Assembly: GCA_963727045.1 (NCBI GenBank)
Contig: CAVSES010000002.1
Coordinates: 1,550,001 to 1,614,000 of the forward strand
DNA from: Bog-1198 sp963727045
GTDB lineage: Bacteria; Pseudomonadota; Gammaproteobacteria; Steroidobacterales; Steroidobacteraceae
Reading direction: 5' to 3'
Length of the DNA: 64,000 bases
Shown here: positions 29,127-42,108 of the stretch, one piece after another
Numbering within the stretch: position 1 is the stretch's first letter
How the letters are laid out: each line of letters opens with the position of its first letter
Program-made: the position numbers and the translations under genes
The notes under the pieces: model-generated
The model's input: only the letters and a program-made list of their open reading frames with translations
The model's database searches: none
Told to the model about the DNA's origin: nothing

Positions 29127-29292
29127 CGGCAATATCCTGACAAAACGAGCAGTTAGGCTAGCCGCGAGCCCAAGGTCGGTCAATCGAATGCGTCTTCTTC
29201 TGAGGAGACGGCTTGGGGTAAGCGCCCCCACGTCAAATTTCGCCTTGCAAATTCAGACGCGATGACCCCGCGTGAAGAATGTCGCCGGGCGG

Positions 29293-29320
29293 TTGACAGG
29301 GCAGACCCCAGGGCTATACT
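29293..29320 (+). promoter_or_regulatory. rRNA promoter P1
   Basis: A consensus -35 box TTGACA (29293-29298) and TATACT (29315-29320) are separated by 16 bp. A GC-only stretch (GCGCGCCC) follows, the discriminator type linked to ppGpp control of stable RNA promoters. It stands about 275 bp before the 16S start. Confidence 0.8.
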
Positions 29321-29365
29321 GCGCGCCCTTCCACGTAAAACGCGATTTTAGTGACTTTCCGGCGA

Positions 29366-29393
29366 TTGACGGGGTCCGAAATCGCGCTATACT
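29366..29393 (+). promoter_or_regulatory. rRNA promoter P2
   Basis: TTGACG (29366-29371) and TATACT (29388-29393), again with a 16-bp spacer, 73 bp downstream of P1. The same -10 box and spacing as P1 support a true tandem pair. The discriminator (TGGAAGT) is less GC-rich than that of P1. Confidence 0.75.
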
Positions 29394-29430
29394 TGGAAGT
29401 TCGGCCCGGACCTTTGTTGTCACGGGACAT

Positions 29431-29472
29431 TTTTTAAAAATTCGAATAGGTAACTTGTGTGGGGACTCGCGT
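29431..29472 (+). promoter_or_regulatory. rRNA leader: boxA-like antiterminator and 5' arm of the 16S processing stem
   Basis: A boxA-like run (TTTTTTAAAAATTCG) is followed by GAATAGGTAACTTGTG. The latter is complementary to CACAAGTTACTTATTC at 31174-31189 downstream of 16S, with one mismatch. The pairing extends on both sides with small bulges (CTCGCG with CGCGAG). This is the expected RNase III substrate that frees pre-16S rRNA. The rest of 29232-29593 holds only the two promoters and no gene. Confidence 0.65.
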
Positions 29473-29593
29473 CACTGTGCCTTTGGTGCAATTGATGATG
29501 AGTTTCCAAAACGACCAGCTGTTCATGGATGTGAAAGCATCGATGAACGGATGTGAGTTCTGGATCTCGATAGCTTCAGTGACTTAGTGTAAT

Positions 29594-31132
<1,539 letters not shown>

Positions 31133-31256
31133 AAGAGACAGCGCCAAAGAACGCTTTGCCGCGAGCCTCCCTTCACAAGTTACTTATTCAAATATTTAGT
31201 TGGCAGGTGCCCTTCATGGGGCAACCCGACGCAGGCCCCGTTGGTCTACCGATTCA

Positions 31257-31333
<77 letters not shown>

Positions 31334-31394
31334 GCTTGAGTTCGTGGGTTTCGCGTCGAGACCAGCGCCGCTGCTTCCGAGAGTCAAACCGGAA

Positions 31395-31470
31395 GGGGCC
31401 ATAGCTCAGCTGGGAGAGCGTCGCGTTTGCAACGCGAAGGTCGTCGGTTCGATCCCGACTGGCTCCACCA
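31395..31470 (+). tRNA. tRNA-Ala (TGC)
   Basis: A 76-nt cloverleaf with acceptor GGGGCCA/TGGCTCC, anticodon TGC in TTTGCAA, T-loop GTTCGATCC and an encoded CCA. The G3:U70 wobble that marks alanine identity is present in the acceptor stem. Confidence 0.97.
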
Positions 31471-31510
31471 GACTCAAGGCCAGGAAGCCAACTATTCGAT
31501 CACAGCGTGT

Positions 31511-31561
31511 CATGAGTCATGCGTGGAATCCCCCTCCCCAGGGGCGATCGCATGACTCATG
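31511..31561 (+). repeat. Perfect 13-bp inverted repeat in the 16S-23S spacer
   Basis: CATGAGTCATGCG (31511-31523) and its exact complement CGCATGACTCATG (31549-31561) enclose a 25-base loop that includes a C-rich and G-rich pair (CCCC/GGGG) able to extend the structure. A second short hairpin (CGGGTC/GACCCG) follows at 31567-31582. A boxA-like GTTCTTTAAAAATT lies at about 31587. No gene is present in 31471-31709. Confidence 0.8.
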
Positions 31562-31690
31562 GCATGCGGGTCACGGGACCCGTGTGTGTTCTTTAAAAAT
31601 TCGGCAATTTGTTTTGATGTCTGACTTCAAGCGAAAGCTTGCAAGTTGGGTGTCGCATTCGAGAACCAGTTGATTGAGTGATGTAACTCC

Positions 31691-31709
31691 AAATCGCTTG
31701 GGGTTATAT

Positions 31710-31716
<7 letters not shown>
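31691..31716 (+). promoter_or_regulatory. 5' arm of the 23S processing stem
   Basis: The 26-base segment beginning AAATCGCTTGGGGTTATATG pairs almost perfectly with 34612-34638 (CTTGACCATATAACACCCAA and the bases after it) beyond the 23S end. This is the long helix cut by RNase III to release pre-23S rRNA. Confidence 0.8.
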
Positions 31717-34620
<2,904 letters not shown>

Positions 34621-34721
34621 ATAACACCCAAGCGATTTGCCTGACGTCGAATCGTGTGTGGGTAATCAATTGATGACTTGAATGCGACCAAGCATCGAAA
34701 CAAATTGTGCGAATTAGCGGC

Positions 34722-34743
34722 GGGGCTGGACATGACCAGCCCC
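34722..34743 (+). other. Perfect 8-bp hairpin in the 23S-5S spacer
   Basis: GGGGCTGG and CCAGCCCC enclose the hexaloop ACATGA. There is no T-tract, so it is more likely a processing or pausing element than a terminator. It stands just before the 5S gene. Confidence 0.6.
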
Positions 34744-34755
34744 GTTGCGACCGGT

Positions 34756-34876
34756 TTGCCTGGCGGCCATAGCGAGTGGGAACCACCCGATCCCTTTTCG
34801 AACTCGGAAGTGAAAACGCTCTGCGCCGATGCTAGTGTCGACTTTGTCGATGTGAAAGTAGGTCACTGCCAGGCTC
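34756..34876 (+). rRNA. rrf: 5S ribosomal RNA
   Basis: About 120 nt. It opens TTTGCCTGGCGGCCATAGCG, has CGAACTCGGAAGTGAAAACG and GCGCCGATGCTAGTGT in the middle, and closes with GTAGGTCACTGCCAGGC. The first and last segments pair to form helix I (GCCTGGC/GCCAGGC). Confidence 0.95.
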
Positions 34877-34896
34877 TTAATTTTGTTGAAGGAGAA

Positions 34897-34932
34897 CCCC
34901 CCGTCGGCGCAAGCCGGCGGGGGGTTTTCGTT
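34897..34932 (+). terminator. Intrinsic terminator of the rRNA operon
   Basis: A 12-bp stem (CCCCCCGTCGGC with GCCGGCGGGGGG, one G-U pair) is closed by the tetraloop GCAA and followed by TTTTCGTTTT. It directly follows 5S and precedes the end of convergent tyrS. Confidence 0.95.
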
Positions 34933-34948
34933 TTGCCCGCGGGCGTCA

Positions 34949-36205
34949 TCATCCGCGCTTGATCAGCCCGTGCCGCTTCTTGCCCACGGCCAGACGTGCC
35001 GTTCCTTGCTCTCCCAGATCCGCAGCTGATACGACGGCGGTCGCCGATTGCACCGGCTTGTCGTTCAGCCTCACGCCGCCTTGCTCGATCAGCCGCCGCG
35101 CCTCGCTTTTCGAAGCCGCCATGCGCAGCGCCACCACGGCGTCCACGACGGGCATCTGACTACCGGTTCCGAGGGTGATGGTGGGCAGGCCGTCGAGCGC
35201 ATTTCCCGTGAAGGCCTTCGCCGCCGTGTCGGCCGCCTCCCGCGCCGCGGCGTCCCCGTGGCACAGGCGCGTGGCCTCGGTGGCGAGAATCTTCTTGGCC
35301 TCGTTGATCGCCGATCCCTCGAGATTCTCGAGACGTCGGATTTCCGCTACGCCCAAGTCGGTGAACATGCGCAGGAAGCGTCCGACGTCGCCGTCTTCGG
35401 TATTGCGCCAGAACTGCCAATAGTCGTAGGCCGGCAGCCGCTTGCTGCTGAGCCAGACGGCGCCGCTCGCCGTCTTGCCCATCTTTGCGCCGGCGGACGT
35501 CGTGATGAGCGGCGAGGTGAGTCCGAACAGCTCCTGGTCGCGAACGCGGCGTCCGAGCTCGACTCCCTGCAGGATGTTTCCCCACTGGTCCGAACCGCCC
35601 ATCTGCAGCGTGCAGCCGTAGCGCTTGTTCAGCTCCACGAAATCATATCCCTGCAGAATCATGTAGTTGAATTCCAGGAACGTGAGCGGCTGCTCGCGTT
35701 CGAGCCTCAGCTTCACGCTGTCCATCGTGAGCATCCGATTGATGGAAAAGTGCCGGCCGATCTCGCGCAGGAATGGGATGTACTTGAGTCCCGACAACCA
35801 GTCGTCGTTGTTGACCATCAGCGCGCCGGACGGGGAATCGTCAAAGCGCAGGAAATGCCCGAATACTTCCCGGATGCCGGCGATATTGGAGTTGATCTGC
35901 TCGTCGGTGAGCAGTTGACGCGATTCGTCGCGGCCGGACGGGTCCCCGACCTTCGTAGTTCCGCCGCCCATGAGCACGATGGGCCGGTGACCGGCCTGCT
36001 GCAGACGACGCAGCAGCATGATTTGCACCAGGCTGCCCACATGCAGGCTGTCGGCGGTCGCATCGAAACCGATATAGGCCGTGACGAGGCCCGATTGCGC
36101 CCTTTGGTCGAGTCCCGCAGCGTCGGTCTGCTGATGAATGTATCCGCGCTCGGCCAGCGTGCGCAGGAAATCGGATTTGAAGTCAATCATGGTGGGCGAG
36201 GTCAT
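34949..36205 (-). CDS. tyrS: Tyrosyl-tRNA synthetase
   Basis: Class I synthetase charging tRNA-Tyr, 418 residues. The ATP site variant of HIGH is HVGS in DATADSLHVGSLVQIMLLRR. Further motifs are MGGGTTKVGDPSGRDESRQL, GYDFVELNKRYGCTLQMGG, SDQWGNILQGVELGRR, and the KMSKS equivalent KMGKT. The C-terminal S4 domain includes AASKSEARRLIEQGGVRLND. The start ATG 36205 (MTSPTMIDFKSDFL) is used; ATG 36190 is an alternative. The gene converges on the rRNA operon terminator and is divergent from the monooxygenase. Confidence 0.95.
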   Translation of the reverse strand: MTSPTMIDFKSDFLRTLAERGYIHQQTDAAGLDQRAQSGLVTAYIGFDATADSLHVGSLVQIMLLRRLQQAGHRPIVLMGGGTTKVGDPSGRDESRQLLTDEQINSNIAGIREVFGHFLRFDDSPSGALMVNNDDWLSGLKYIPFLREIGRHFSINRMLTMDSVKLRLEREQPLTFLEFNYMILQGYDFVELNKRYGCTLQMGGSDQWGNILQGVELGRRVRDQELFGLTSPLITTSAGAKMGKTASGAVWLSSKRLPAYDYWQFWRNTEDGDVGRFLRMFTDLGVAEIRRLENLEGSAINEAKKILATEATRLCHGDAAAREAADTAAKAFTGNALDGLPTITLGTGSQMPVVDAVVALRMAASKSEARRLIEQGGVRLNDKPVQSATAVVSAADLGEQGTARLAVGKKRHGLIKRG

Positions 36206-36275
36206 CGATATGTCTTTAAGATGATCATACACGCCGGCCATGCGCGGAAGGGGTATCGTGCGCTCGACCAACGCA

Positions 36276-37787
36276 ATGAGCTCAACTCAAAACGCTTCTG
36301 ACTTATTCGGTTCGGCGGATGCAGACCTGTCCGCGGAAACCGTCGACGTCCTGATCGTCGGCGCCGGACTGTCGGGCATCGGCGCGGCGGTCTACTTGCA
36401 GCGTCGCTGTCCCTCAAAGAGCTATGCAATTCTCGAGGCTCGGGACGCCATCGGCGGTACCTGGGATCTTTTTCGTTTCCCCGGCGTGCGCTCGGATTCC
36501 GATATGCACACCCTGGGATACTCCTTTCGGCCTTGGACGAACGCCATCTCGATTGCTCAGGGATCATCGATCAGGCGCTACATTGCAGATACCGCGCGGG
36601 AGGCGGGCATCGAGGAGCACATCCGCTTCGGTCACAGGGTCGCGACAGCGTCTTGGTCCGGTGAGTCCGCACAATGGAGGATTGAAGCGCTGCGCGGCGC
36701 CGGCCGGATTCCCGTGCGCTTTCGCTGCCGTTTCCTCTACGTCTGCAGCGGCTATTACAGTTACGAGTCGGCGTATCGCCCCGAGTTTGCGAACGAATCG
36801 TCGTACCGCGGCATCATAGTCCATCCGCAGTTCTGGCCCGAGCGGCTGGATTACGCCGGCAAGCGGGTCATCGTCGTCGGCAGCGGCGCCACCGCCGTCA
36901 CCCTGGTTCCCGAAATGGCCAAGAGCGCGACGCACGTGACCATGCTGCAGCGATCGCCCTCCTACATGTTCAATCTACCGGCGGTCGATGCGATTGCGAA
37001 CGGTCTGCGGCGATGGCTGCCGGGCCGGCTCGCCTACCCCCTGGTGCGGATGAAGAACGTTCTCATCGGCGCGGCGTTCTTTCAGTTGGCGCGCAGACGG
37101 CCGGATGTGGCCAAGAAGCGGCTGGTCGGGATGGTGCGGGAGCGGCTGCCTCCGGGATTCGACGTCGCCCGGCATTTCACGCCGCGCTACAACCCGTGGG
37201 ACCAGCGCGTGTGCGTGGTCACCGACGGCGACCTGTTCAAGGCGATAGCAAGCGGCACGGTCTCGGTCATCACGGACCAGATAGATGCGTTCACCGTGAA
37301 TGGGATCCGCCTCAAGTCAGGGGCCGAAGTTCAGGCCGACATCGTCGTGCTGGCGACGGGCCTGAACTTGAACCTGCTAGGCGGCATCGAATTCACGGTC
37401 GACGACGTGTCCGTCGACATCGCCGGCTGCATGTCCTACAAGGCGGCGATGCTCAGCGGCGTACCGAATCTGGCATACACCTTCGGCTACACGAATGCAT
37501 CCTGGACGCTCAAGGCGGAACTGACGGCCAACTTTGTGTGCCGTCTGATCCGGCACATGGATTCGCACGGGTACACCAGCGCCACGCCGCGGCGCGATCC
37601 GGCGGTCCTCGAACAGTCCTTTCTCGACTTCACGTCGGGTTACGTGGTGCGCGCCCTGGATTGGCTGCCGAAGCAGGGTTCCCTGCACCCCTGGAAGGTG
37701 TATCAAAACTATTTCCTGGATGCGCTCACGCTACGCCTCGGGAGAATCGACGATGGCGTGCTTGAGTTCGCGGGGGGTCCGGCGTGA
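36276..37787 (+). CDS. Flavin-containing monooxygenase of the Baeyer-Villiger type
   Basis: 503-residue FAD/NADPH monooxygenase. The FAD motif is DVLIVGAGLSGIGAAVYLQ, followed by ARDAIGGTWDLFRFPGVRSD and SDMHTLGYSFRPW, typical of group B enzymes. The Baeyer-Villiger fingerprint FxGxxxHxxxWP appears as YRGIIVHPQFWP, with Tyr in place of the first Phe. The NADPH Rossmann fold follows in RVIVVGSGATAVTLVPEMA. The C-terminal region (YKAAMLSGVPNLAYTFGYTN) matches the EtaA/AlmA-like subgroup. Substrates of relatives are ketones or long-chain compounds; the one here is unknown. The stop overlaps the GTG start of the next gene, so three genes appear to be translated as a unit. Confidence 0.88.
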   Translation: MSSTQNASDLFGSADADLSAETVDVLIVGAGLSGIGAAVYLQRRCPSKSYAILEARDAIGGTWDLFRFPGVRSDSDMHTLGYSFRPWTNAISIAQGSSIRRYIADTAREAGIEEHIRFGHRVATASWSGESAQWRIEALRGAGRIPVRFRCRFLYVCSGYYSYESAYRPEFANESSYRGIIVHPQFWPERLDYAGKRVIVVGSGATAVTLVPEMAKSATHVTMLQRSPSYMFNLPAVDAIANGLRRWLPGRLAYPLVRMKNVLIGAAFFQLARRRPDVAKKRLVGMVRERLPPGFDVARHFTPRYNPWDQRVCVVTDGDLFKAIASGTVSVITDQIDAFTVNGIRLKSGAEVQADIVVLATGLNLNLLGGIEFTVDDVSVDIAGCMSYKAAMLSGVPNLAYTFGYTNASWTLKAELTANFVCRLIRHMDSHGYTSATPRRDPAVLEQSFLDFTSGYVVRALDWLPKQGSLHPWKVYQNYFLDALTLRLGRIDDGVLEFAGGPA

Positions 37788-38593
37788 ACCTCGCGGGCCG
37801 CACAGCCGTCGTGACGGGTGCCGGCAGCGGCATCGGGCGCGCCATTGCCGTTTCGCTGGCGGCCCGGCGCTGCCACCTGGCATTGGCGGATATCGATGAG
37901 GCGGGGCTTGCAGCGACGCACCGTCTGCTCGAAGACCGCGGAGTCGAAGTGAGCCTGCATCGCCTCGACGTCGCCGATCAAAACGCCGTTGCCGCCTTTC
38001 CCGATGCCGTTGTGCAGCGGCACCACAAGGCGGAGCTTCTTTTCAACAACGCGGGGGTCGCGGTCGGCGGATCCTTCGAGGAGGTGAGCGAATCCGATTT
38101 TCAGTGGCTGTTCAACATCAATTTTTGGGGCGTGGTGCGCATGACGCGCGCCTTCCTGCCGGTCTTGCGGCGAAACGACGAGGCTCGAATAGTCAATATT
38201 TCCAGTCTCTTCGGCCTGATTTCCCCTCCGGGACAGACCGCGTACTGCGCCAGCAAGTTCGCGGTCCGCGGTTTTTCCAACGCGCTGAGGTTCGAGCTCG
38301 AGGGGTCGCCGGTTTCGGTGACCGTCGTGCATCCGGGCGGCGTGGCGACATCCATTGCGAAGAATTCCCGCAAGCCCGCCGACGGCAGGTCCGCGGCCGA
38401 GGTGGCTGCGGCGATCGCCCGGGTCGAGAAAATGCTGCGCATGCCGCCGGAAAACGCCGGTGAAATCATTGTCCGGGGAGTGGCGAGCGGTAAGGCCCGC
38501 ATCTTGGTCGGCGCGGATGCGAGAATCTGCTCCCTGCTCGAGAGATTGATGCCGGTGTCTTACTGGCGGCTCCTGAACCGCGGTCTTCAATGA
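37784..38593 (+). CDS. Short-chain dehydrogenase/reductase
   Basis: 269-residue classical SDR. The cofactor loop is TAVVTGAGSGIGRAIAVSL with Asp after beta-2 (LALADIDEAG), which favours NAD(H). NNAG is in LLFNNAGVAVGG, and the catalytic Ser and YxxxK are in IVNISSLFGLISPPGQTAYC followed by ASKFAVRGF. Start is GTG 37784, overlapping the monooxygenase stop (GTGA). Its own stop overlaps the hydrolase start (ATGA). In such clusters SDRs oxidise alcohols to the ketones used by the monooxygenase; that role is inferred from neighbours. Confidence 0.9.
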   Translation: MNLAGRTAVVTGAGSGIGRAIAVSLAARRCHLALADIDEAGLAATHRLLEDRGVEVSLHRLDVADQNAVAAFPDAVVQRHHKAELLFNNAGVAVGGSFEEVSESDFQWLFNINFWGVVRMTRAFLPVLRRNDEARIVNISSLFGLISPPGQTAYCASKFAVRGFSNALRFELEGSPVSVTVVHPGGVATSIAKNSRKPADGRSAAEVAAAIARVEKMLRMPPENAGEIIVRGVASGKARILVGADARICSLLERLMPVSYWRLLNRGLQ

Positions 38594-39549
38594 GCACGGC
38601 TTTGATTCTTTGCGGCGGAGTTCTCGCATTTTTCGCCGTGCTGGGCGCAGCGCTGGCGCTCTTTGCGGTCTTCGTCCGCCGGCGAGTCGAGGCCGCGGTT
38701 CCTCCGCTCGGGCGGTTCGTGCAGGTGGGAGACACCCGTCTGCACATCGTCGAGCGCGGATCCGGTCCCACGCTCGTGCTGGTGCATGGCCTCGGGGCGC
38801 AGCTCAGAAACTTCACCTACGCGCTGGTCGCGCACCTCATCCCGCACTTTCGCGTCATCTGCGTCGATCGTCCCGGCTGCGGCTATTCGACCAGGCCGGC
38901 TCACGTGCCGTCTTCGCTGCCGGGCCAGGCCGACACGATTGCAAAGCTGATCGTATCGCTCGGACTCGAGAAGCCCATCATCGTGGGCCACTCGTACGGG
39001 GGAGCGTTGGCGCTGGCATTGGCCCTCAATCATTCCGAGACCGTCGGCGGGCTTGCATTGCTCGCGCCGCTGACCCATGCGCAAACCGAGGCCCCGGCGG
39101 CATTTCGAGACCTCGTGATCGCATCAAGAGCGCTGAGAAAGCTGATTGCTTGGACGATCGCCGTACCCGTGTCGATGGCTGCAGGCGCCAAGGTATTGAA
39201 TCTGGTGTTTTGCCCCGACAAGGTGCCGGCCGATTTCGCCACCGCCGCGGGCGGTTTGCTCGCGCTTCGGCCGGGGCAATTCTTCGCCGCATCGTCGGAT
39301 TTGGTGACCGTCAACGACGATCTGCCGGCTATGATGGAGCGTTATGCCTCCATCCGCGTCCCGGTCGGCATCTTATTCGGCCGCAGCGACGGGATTCTGA
39401 GCCACGAATACCACGGCATCGCCATGCAATCGAAAATACGCGGATTGACCCTGTCGCTCGTCGATGGCGGACACATGCTGCCCATTGCCGCCCCTGAACA
39501 AACCGCCCGATGGATCGCCGATTTCGCAGGCCGCTGCGCTCGGCAGTGA
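38590..39549 (+). CDS. Alpha/beta hydrolase with N-terminal membrane segment
   Basis: 319 residues. An N-terminal hydrophobic helix (LILCGGVLAFFAVLGAALAL) anchors it. The fold follows with the oxyanion loop VLVHGLGAQLRNF, the nucleophile elbow PIIVGHSYGGALAL (Ser), an acid in GILFGRSDGILS and the catalytic His in VDGGHMLPIAAPEQ. It could cleave the ester formed by the Baeyer-Villiger step. The start overlaps the SDR stop. The stop TGA abuts the cupin stop on the other strand with no base between. Confidence 0.88.
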   Translation: MSTALILCGGVLAFFAVLGAALALFAVFVRRRVEAAVPPLGRFVQVGDTRLHIVERGSGPTLVLVHGLGAQLRNFTYALVAHLIPHFRVICVDRPGCGYSTRPAHVPSSLPGQADTIAKLIVSLGLEKPIIVGHSYGGALALALALNHSETVGGLALLAPLTHAQTEAPAAFRDLVIASRALRKLIAWTIAVPVSMAAGAKVLNLVFCPDKVPADFATAAGGLLALRPGQFFAASSDLVTVNDDLPAMMERYASIRVPVGILFGRSDGILSHEYHGIAMQSKIRGLTLSLVDGGHMLPIAAPEQTARWIADFAGRCARQ

Positions 39550-40014
39550 TTACTTGGAATACGGAGTCCCGTCCTTATGGGCGAAGCCCGCGCGGCCCTT
39601 CAGGAAGCGCAGGTCGATATCCGGATACGCGCCCTCGTCTTCCGCAGGCTTGCGGGATCCGATTTCAAGCACAACGGCCTCCCGCTGGGAGCGATTCTGC
39701 AGGTGGTGCCCGTCCATGACACCCGCCGTGAACCCCGCACAGTCCCCGGCACGGAGCGTCTCCTCGCCGCCGTCGGTCACGAGCACCACCTCGCCTTCGA
39801 GAACGTAGATGAACTCGTCTTCGGCCGAGTGCCAGTGCCGCTGGCTGGACCAGGCACCGGCCGGAAGGCGCATCAGATTTACGCCGAAGTCGTTCAATCC
39901 CGCTGCATCTCCCAGGCGCTGTCTCGCGCGCGCGACGCACGGTGTGTCGAACGGCGGCGGATACCGTGACCCGGTGACGACCGGAACCGAATTCAAGTCA
40001 ATGCGCTTTCCCAT
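39550..40014 (-). CDS. Single-domain cupin protein
   Basis: 154 residues from ATG 40014. The cupin metal motifs are visible: motif 1 HWHSAEDEFIYVLEGEVVLV (His, His, Glu) and motif 2 GDCAGFTAGVMDGHHL. The N-terminus (RIDLNSVPVVTGSRYPPPFD) and C-terminus (DIDLRFLKGRAGFAHKDGTP) resemble a common uncharacterised cupin group in Proteobacteria. Possible roles include an isomerase or dioxygenase on a small polar substrate. It lies 48 bp downstream of dxs on the same strand. Confidence 0.82.
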   Translation of the reverse strand: MGKRIDLNSVPVVTGSRYPPPFDTPCVARARQRLGDAAGLNDFGVNLMRLPAGAWSSQRHWHSAEDEFIYVLEGEVVLVTDGGEETLRAGDCAGFTAGVMDGHHLQNRSQREAVVLEIGSRKPAEDEGAYPDIDLRFLKGRAGFAHKDGTPYSK

Positions 40015-40062
40015 GAAAGCACTCCTGCAACTGTCCAGTCCAAGTGTCCGCAATCCACATGT

Positions 40063-41985
40063 CTACACGACTTTGGTACCAACCGCCTTGCCGACGGAGC
40101 GGACCCGTTCCTGGGTCTCGGGAGTCCACCAGCGCTCGATGGTGGCGGTCAGGCTCGCAAGATCCAGGCCCGCTGCCGCAAGGCAGGTCTCGCGCGACCC
40201 GTGCTCGATGAAGCGATCGGGTATGCCGATTTGCAAAATCGGCAACTGCAGATCATGGGAGGCAAGCAATTCGCCGACACCCGAGCCCGCGCCGCCAATG
40301 ATGGCGTTTTCCTCGATGGTGACGATGGCGCGGTGACGCGCCGCGACCGCAAGCACCAGCTTCTCGTCGAGGGGCTTCACGAAGCGCATGTTGATGAGCG
40401 TGGCATCCAGCCGTTCGGCAATTTTTCGGGCCGATTCGATCAGCGCCCCGAATGAGAGAATGGCGAGTCCGCCGCGGCCTTCGCGCCGCATCTGCGCGCG
40501 CCCCACGGGGATGGCCGTCATTTCGGCGGTAATGGGGGCGCCCGGACCCGTGCCGCGCGGGTAGCGCACCGCCGACGGAGAAGACAGCGTCGTCGCCGTG
40601 TACAGCATCTGGCGGCATTCGTTCTCGTCGGCCGGTGCCATGACGACCATGTTGGGAATGCAGCGCAAAAACGTGAGATCGTAGCTGCCTTGGTGGGTTG
40701 CACCGTCGCTGCCGACGAGACCGGCTCTATCCAGGGCAAATATCACCGGCAGATTCTGCAGGGCGACGTCGTGGATGAGTTGATCGTAAGCGCGCTGCAG
40801 GAAGGTCGAGTAGATGGCCACCACCGGCTTGAACCCCTCGGCCGCGAGTCCGGCCGCAAAGGTGACCGCGTGCTGTTCGGCGATCGCCACGTCGTAGTAG
40901 CGGTCGGGGAATCGCTTCGAGAATTCGACGAGGCCGGAGCCTTCGCGCATCGCGGGCGTGATGCCGACGATCATGGGGTCGCGCTCTGCCATGTCGCAGA
41001 GCCACTTGCCGAAGATCTGCGAGTAGGTCGGCCCGGCGCTCGCCTCCTTGAAGATCATCCCGCTCGCCGGATCGAACGGCCCCGGGCCGTGCCATTTGAT
41101 CGGATCCGCCTCCGCGGGGGCATAGCCTTTGCCCTTGCGCGTGACGACGTGCAAGAACTGCGGTCCCCTCAGTTGTTGAAGGTTCTTGAGGGTACTGACG
41201 AGCGCTTTGACGTCATGGCCGTCGATGGGGCCGATGTAGTTGAACCCCATTTCCTCGAACAGCGTGCCGGGCAGCACCATGCCCTTCAGATGTTCCTCGG
41301 ATCGGCGCGCGAGTTCCCAAACGGTGGGCATTTGGCGCAACACCTTCTTGCCGCTCTCGCGCAGGTGCGAATACATCCGTCCGGACAGGGCACGGGCCAG
41401 ATAGTTGGAAAGAGCGCCGACGTTCTCGGAAATCGACATGTCGTTGTCGTTGAGAACGATCAAGAGGTCCGTTGGGAGCGAACCGGCATGATTCAGGGCC
41501 TCGAAAGCCATGCCCGCGGTCAGCGCGCCGTCGCCGATGATGGCGACGGCGCGGCGATTCTCGCCTCGCTGCGCTGCTGCGACCGCCATGCCAAGCGCCG
41601 CGCTGATCGAGGTGCTCGAATGCCCAACCCCGAAGGTGTCGTATTCGCTCTCCGCGCGGGTTGGAAATGGCGCGAGACCCCGATCCTGCTTGATCGTGTG
41701 AAGCCGGCCGCGCCGTCCGGTCAGCACCTTGTGAGGGTATGCTTGATGGCCGACGTCCCACACGAGCCGGTCATGAGGGGTGTTGAATACATAATGCAGC
41801 GCGACTGTGAGCTCGACCGTGCCCAATCCGGCGGCAAAATGACCCCCTCGCGTGCTCACGCTGTGGATCAGAAATTGGCGAAGCTCCTGTGCCAGCTCAG
41901 CCAGTTTCGCCACGGGCAGGCGGCGCAGATCCGCCGGACTGTCGATGGACTCGAGCAGGGGATAATGGTCGGGGGGCGTGGTCAT
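40063..41985 (-). CDS. dxs: 1-deoxy-D-xylulose-5-phosphate synthase
   Basis: TPP enzyme that condenses pyruvate with glyceraldehyde 3-phosphate, the first step of the MEP isoprenoid route. 640 residues. Key parts: STRGGHFAAGLGTVELTVAL, WDVGHQAYPHKVLTGRRGRL, the TPP motif GDGALTAGMAFEALNHAG with downstream NDNDMSISENVGALSNYL, YFGVGHSSTSISAALG-type FGVGHSSTSISAALGMA, and VAIAEQHAVTFAAGLA with the catalytic His. The C-terminal transketolase domain ends SVGKAVGTKVV. ATG 41985 is the best start. It is divergent from the squalene synthase operon, 123 bp between starts, so both ends of this pathway may share a control region. Confidence 0.96.
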   Translation of the reverse strand: MTTPPDHYPLLESIDSPADLRRLPVAKLAELAQELRQFLIHSVSTRGGHFAAGLGTVELTVALHYVFNTPHDRLVWDVGHQAYPHKVLTGRRGRLHTIKQDRGLAPFPTRAESEYDTFGVGHSSTSISAALGMAVAAAQRGENRRAVAIIGDGALTAGMAFEALNHAGSLPTDLLIVLNDNDMSISENVGALSNYLARALSGRMYSHLRESGKKVLRQMPTVWELARRSEEHLKGMVLPGTLFEEMGFNYIGPIDGHDVKALVSTLKNLQQLRGPQFLHVVTRKGKGYAPAEADPIKWHGPGPFDPASGMIFKEASAGPTYSQIFGKWLCDMAERDPMIVGITPAMREGSGLVEFSKRFPDRYYDVAIAEQHAVTFAAGLAAEGFKPVVAIYSTFLQRAYDQLIHDVALQNLPVIFALDRAGLVGSDGATHQGSYDLTFLRCIPNMVVMAPADENECRQMLYTATTLSSPSAVRYPRGTGPGAPITAEMTAIPVGRAQMRREGRGGLAILSFGALIESARKIAERLDATLINMRFVKPLDEKLVLAVAARHRAIVTIEENAIIGGAGSGVGELLASHDLQLPILQIGIPDRFIEHGSRETCLAAAGLDLASLTATIERWWTPETQERVRSVGKAVGTKVV

Positions 41986-42108
41986 CCGCGCCAGTTTATA
42001 CTGCCGTACCGCCCTGGTGGCAACGCTCGGCACCCGTTGTTGCAGATTTGCACCACGGCCGACCCGCTGACATAGTGTTATTCTTTGGGGTTTGCGAGAT
42101 ACAGTCCC

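Noticed and set aside
40690..42075. 461-residue open frame antisense to dxs
   Set aside because: Shadow of an intact, highly conserved gene.
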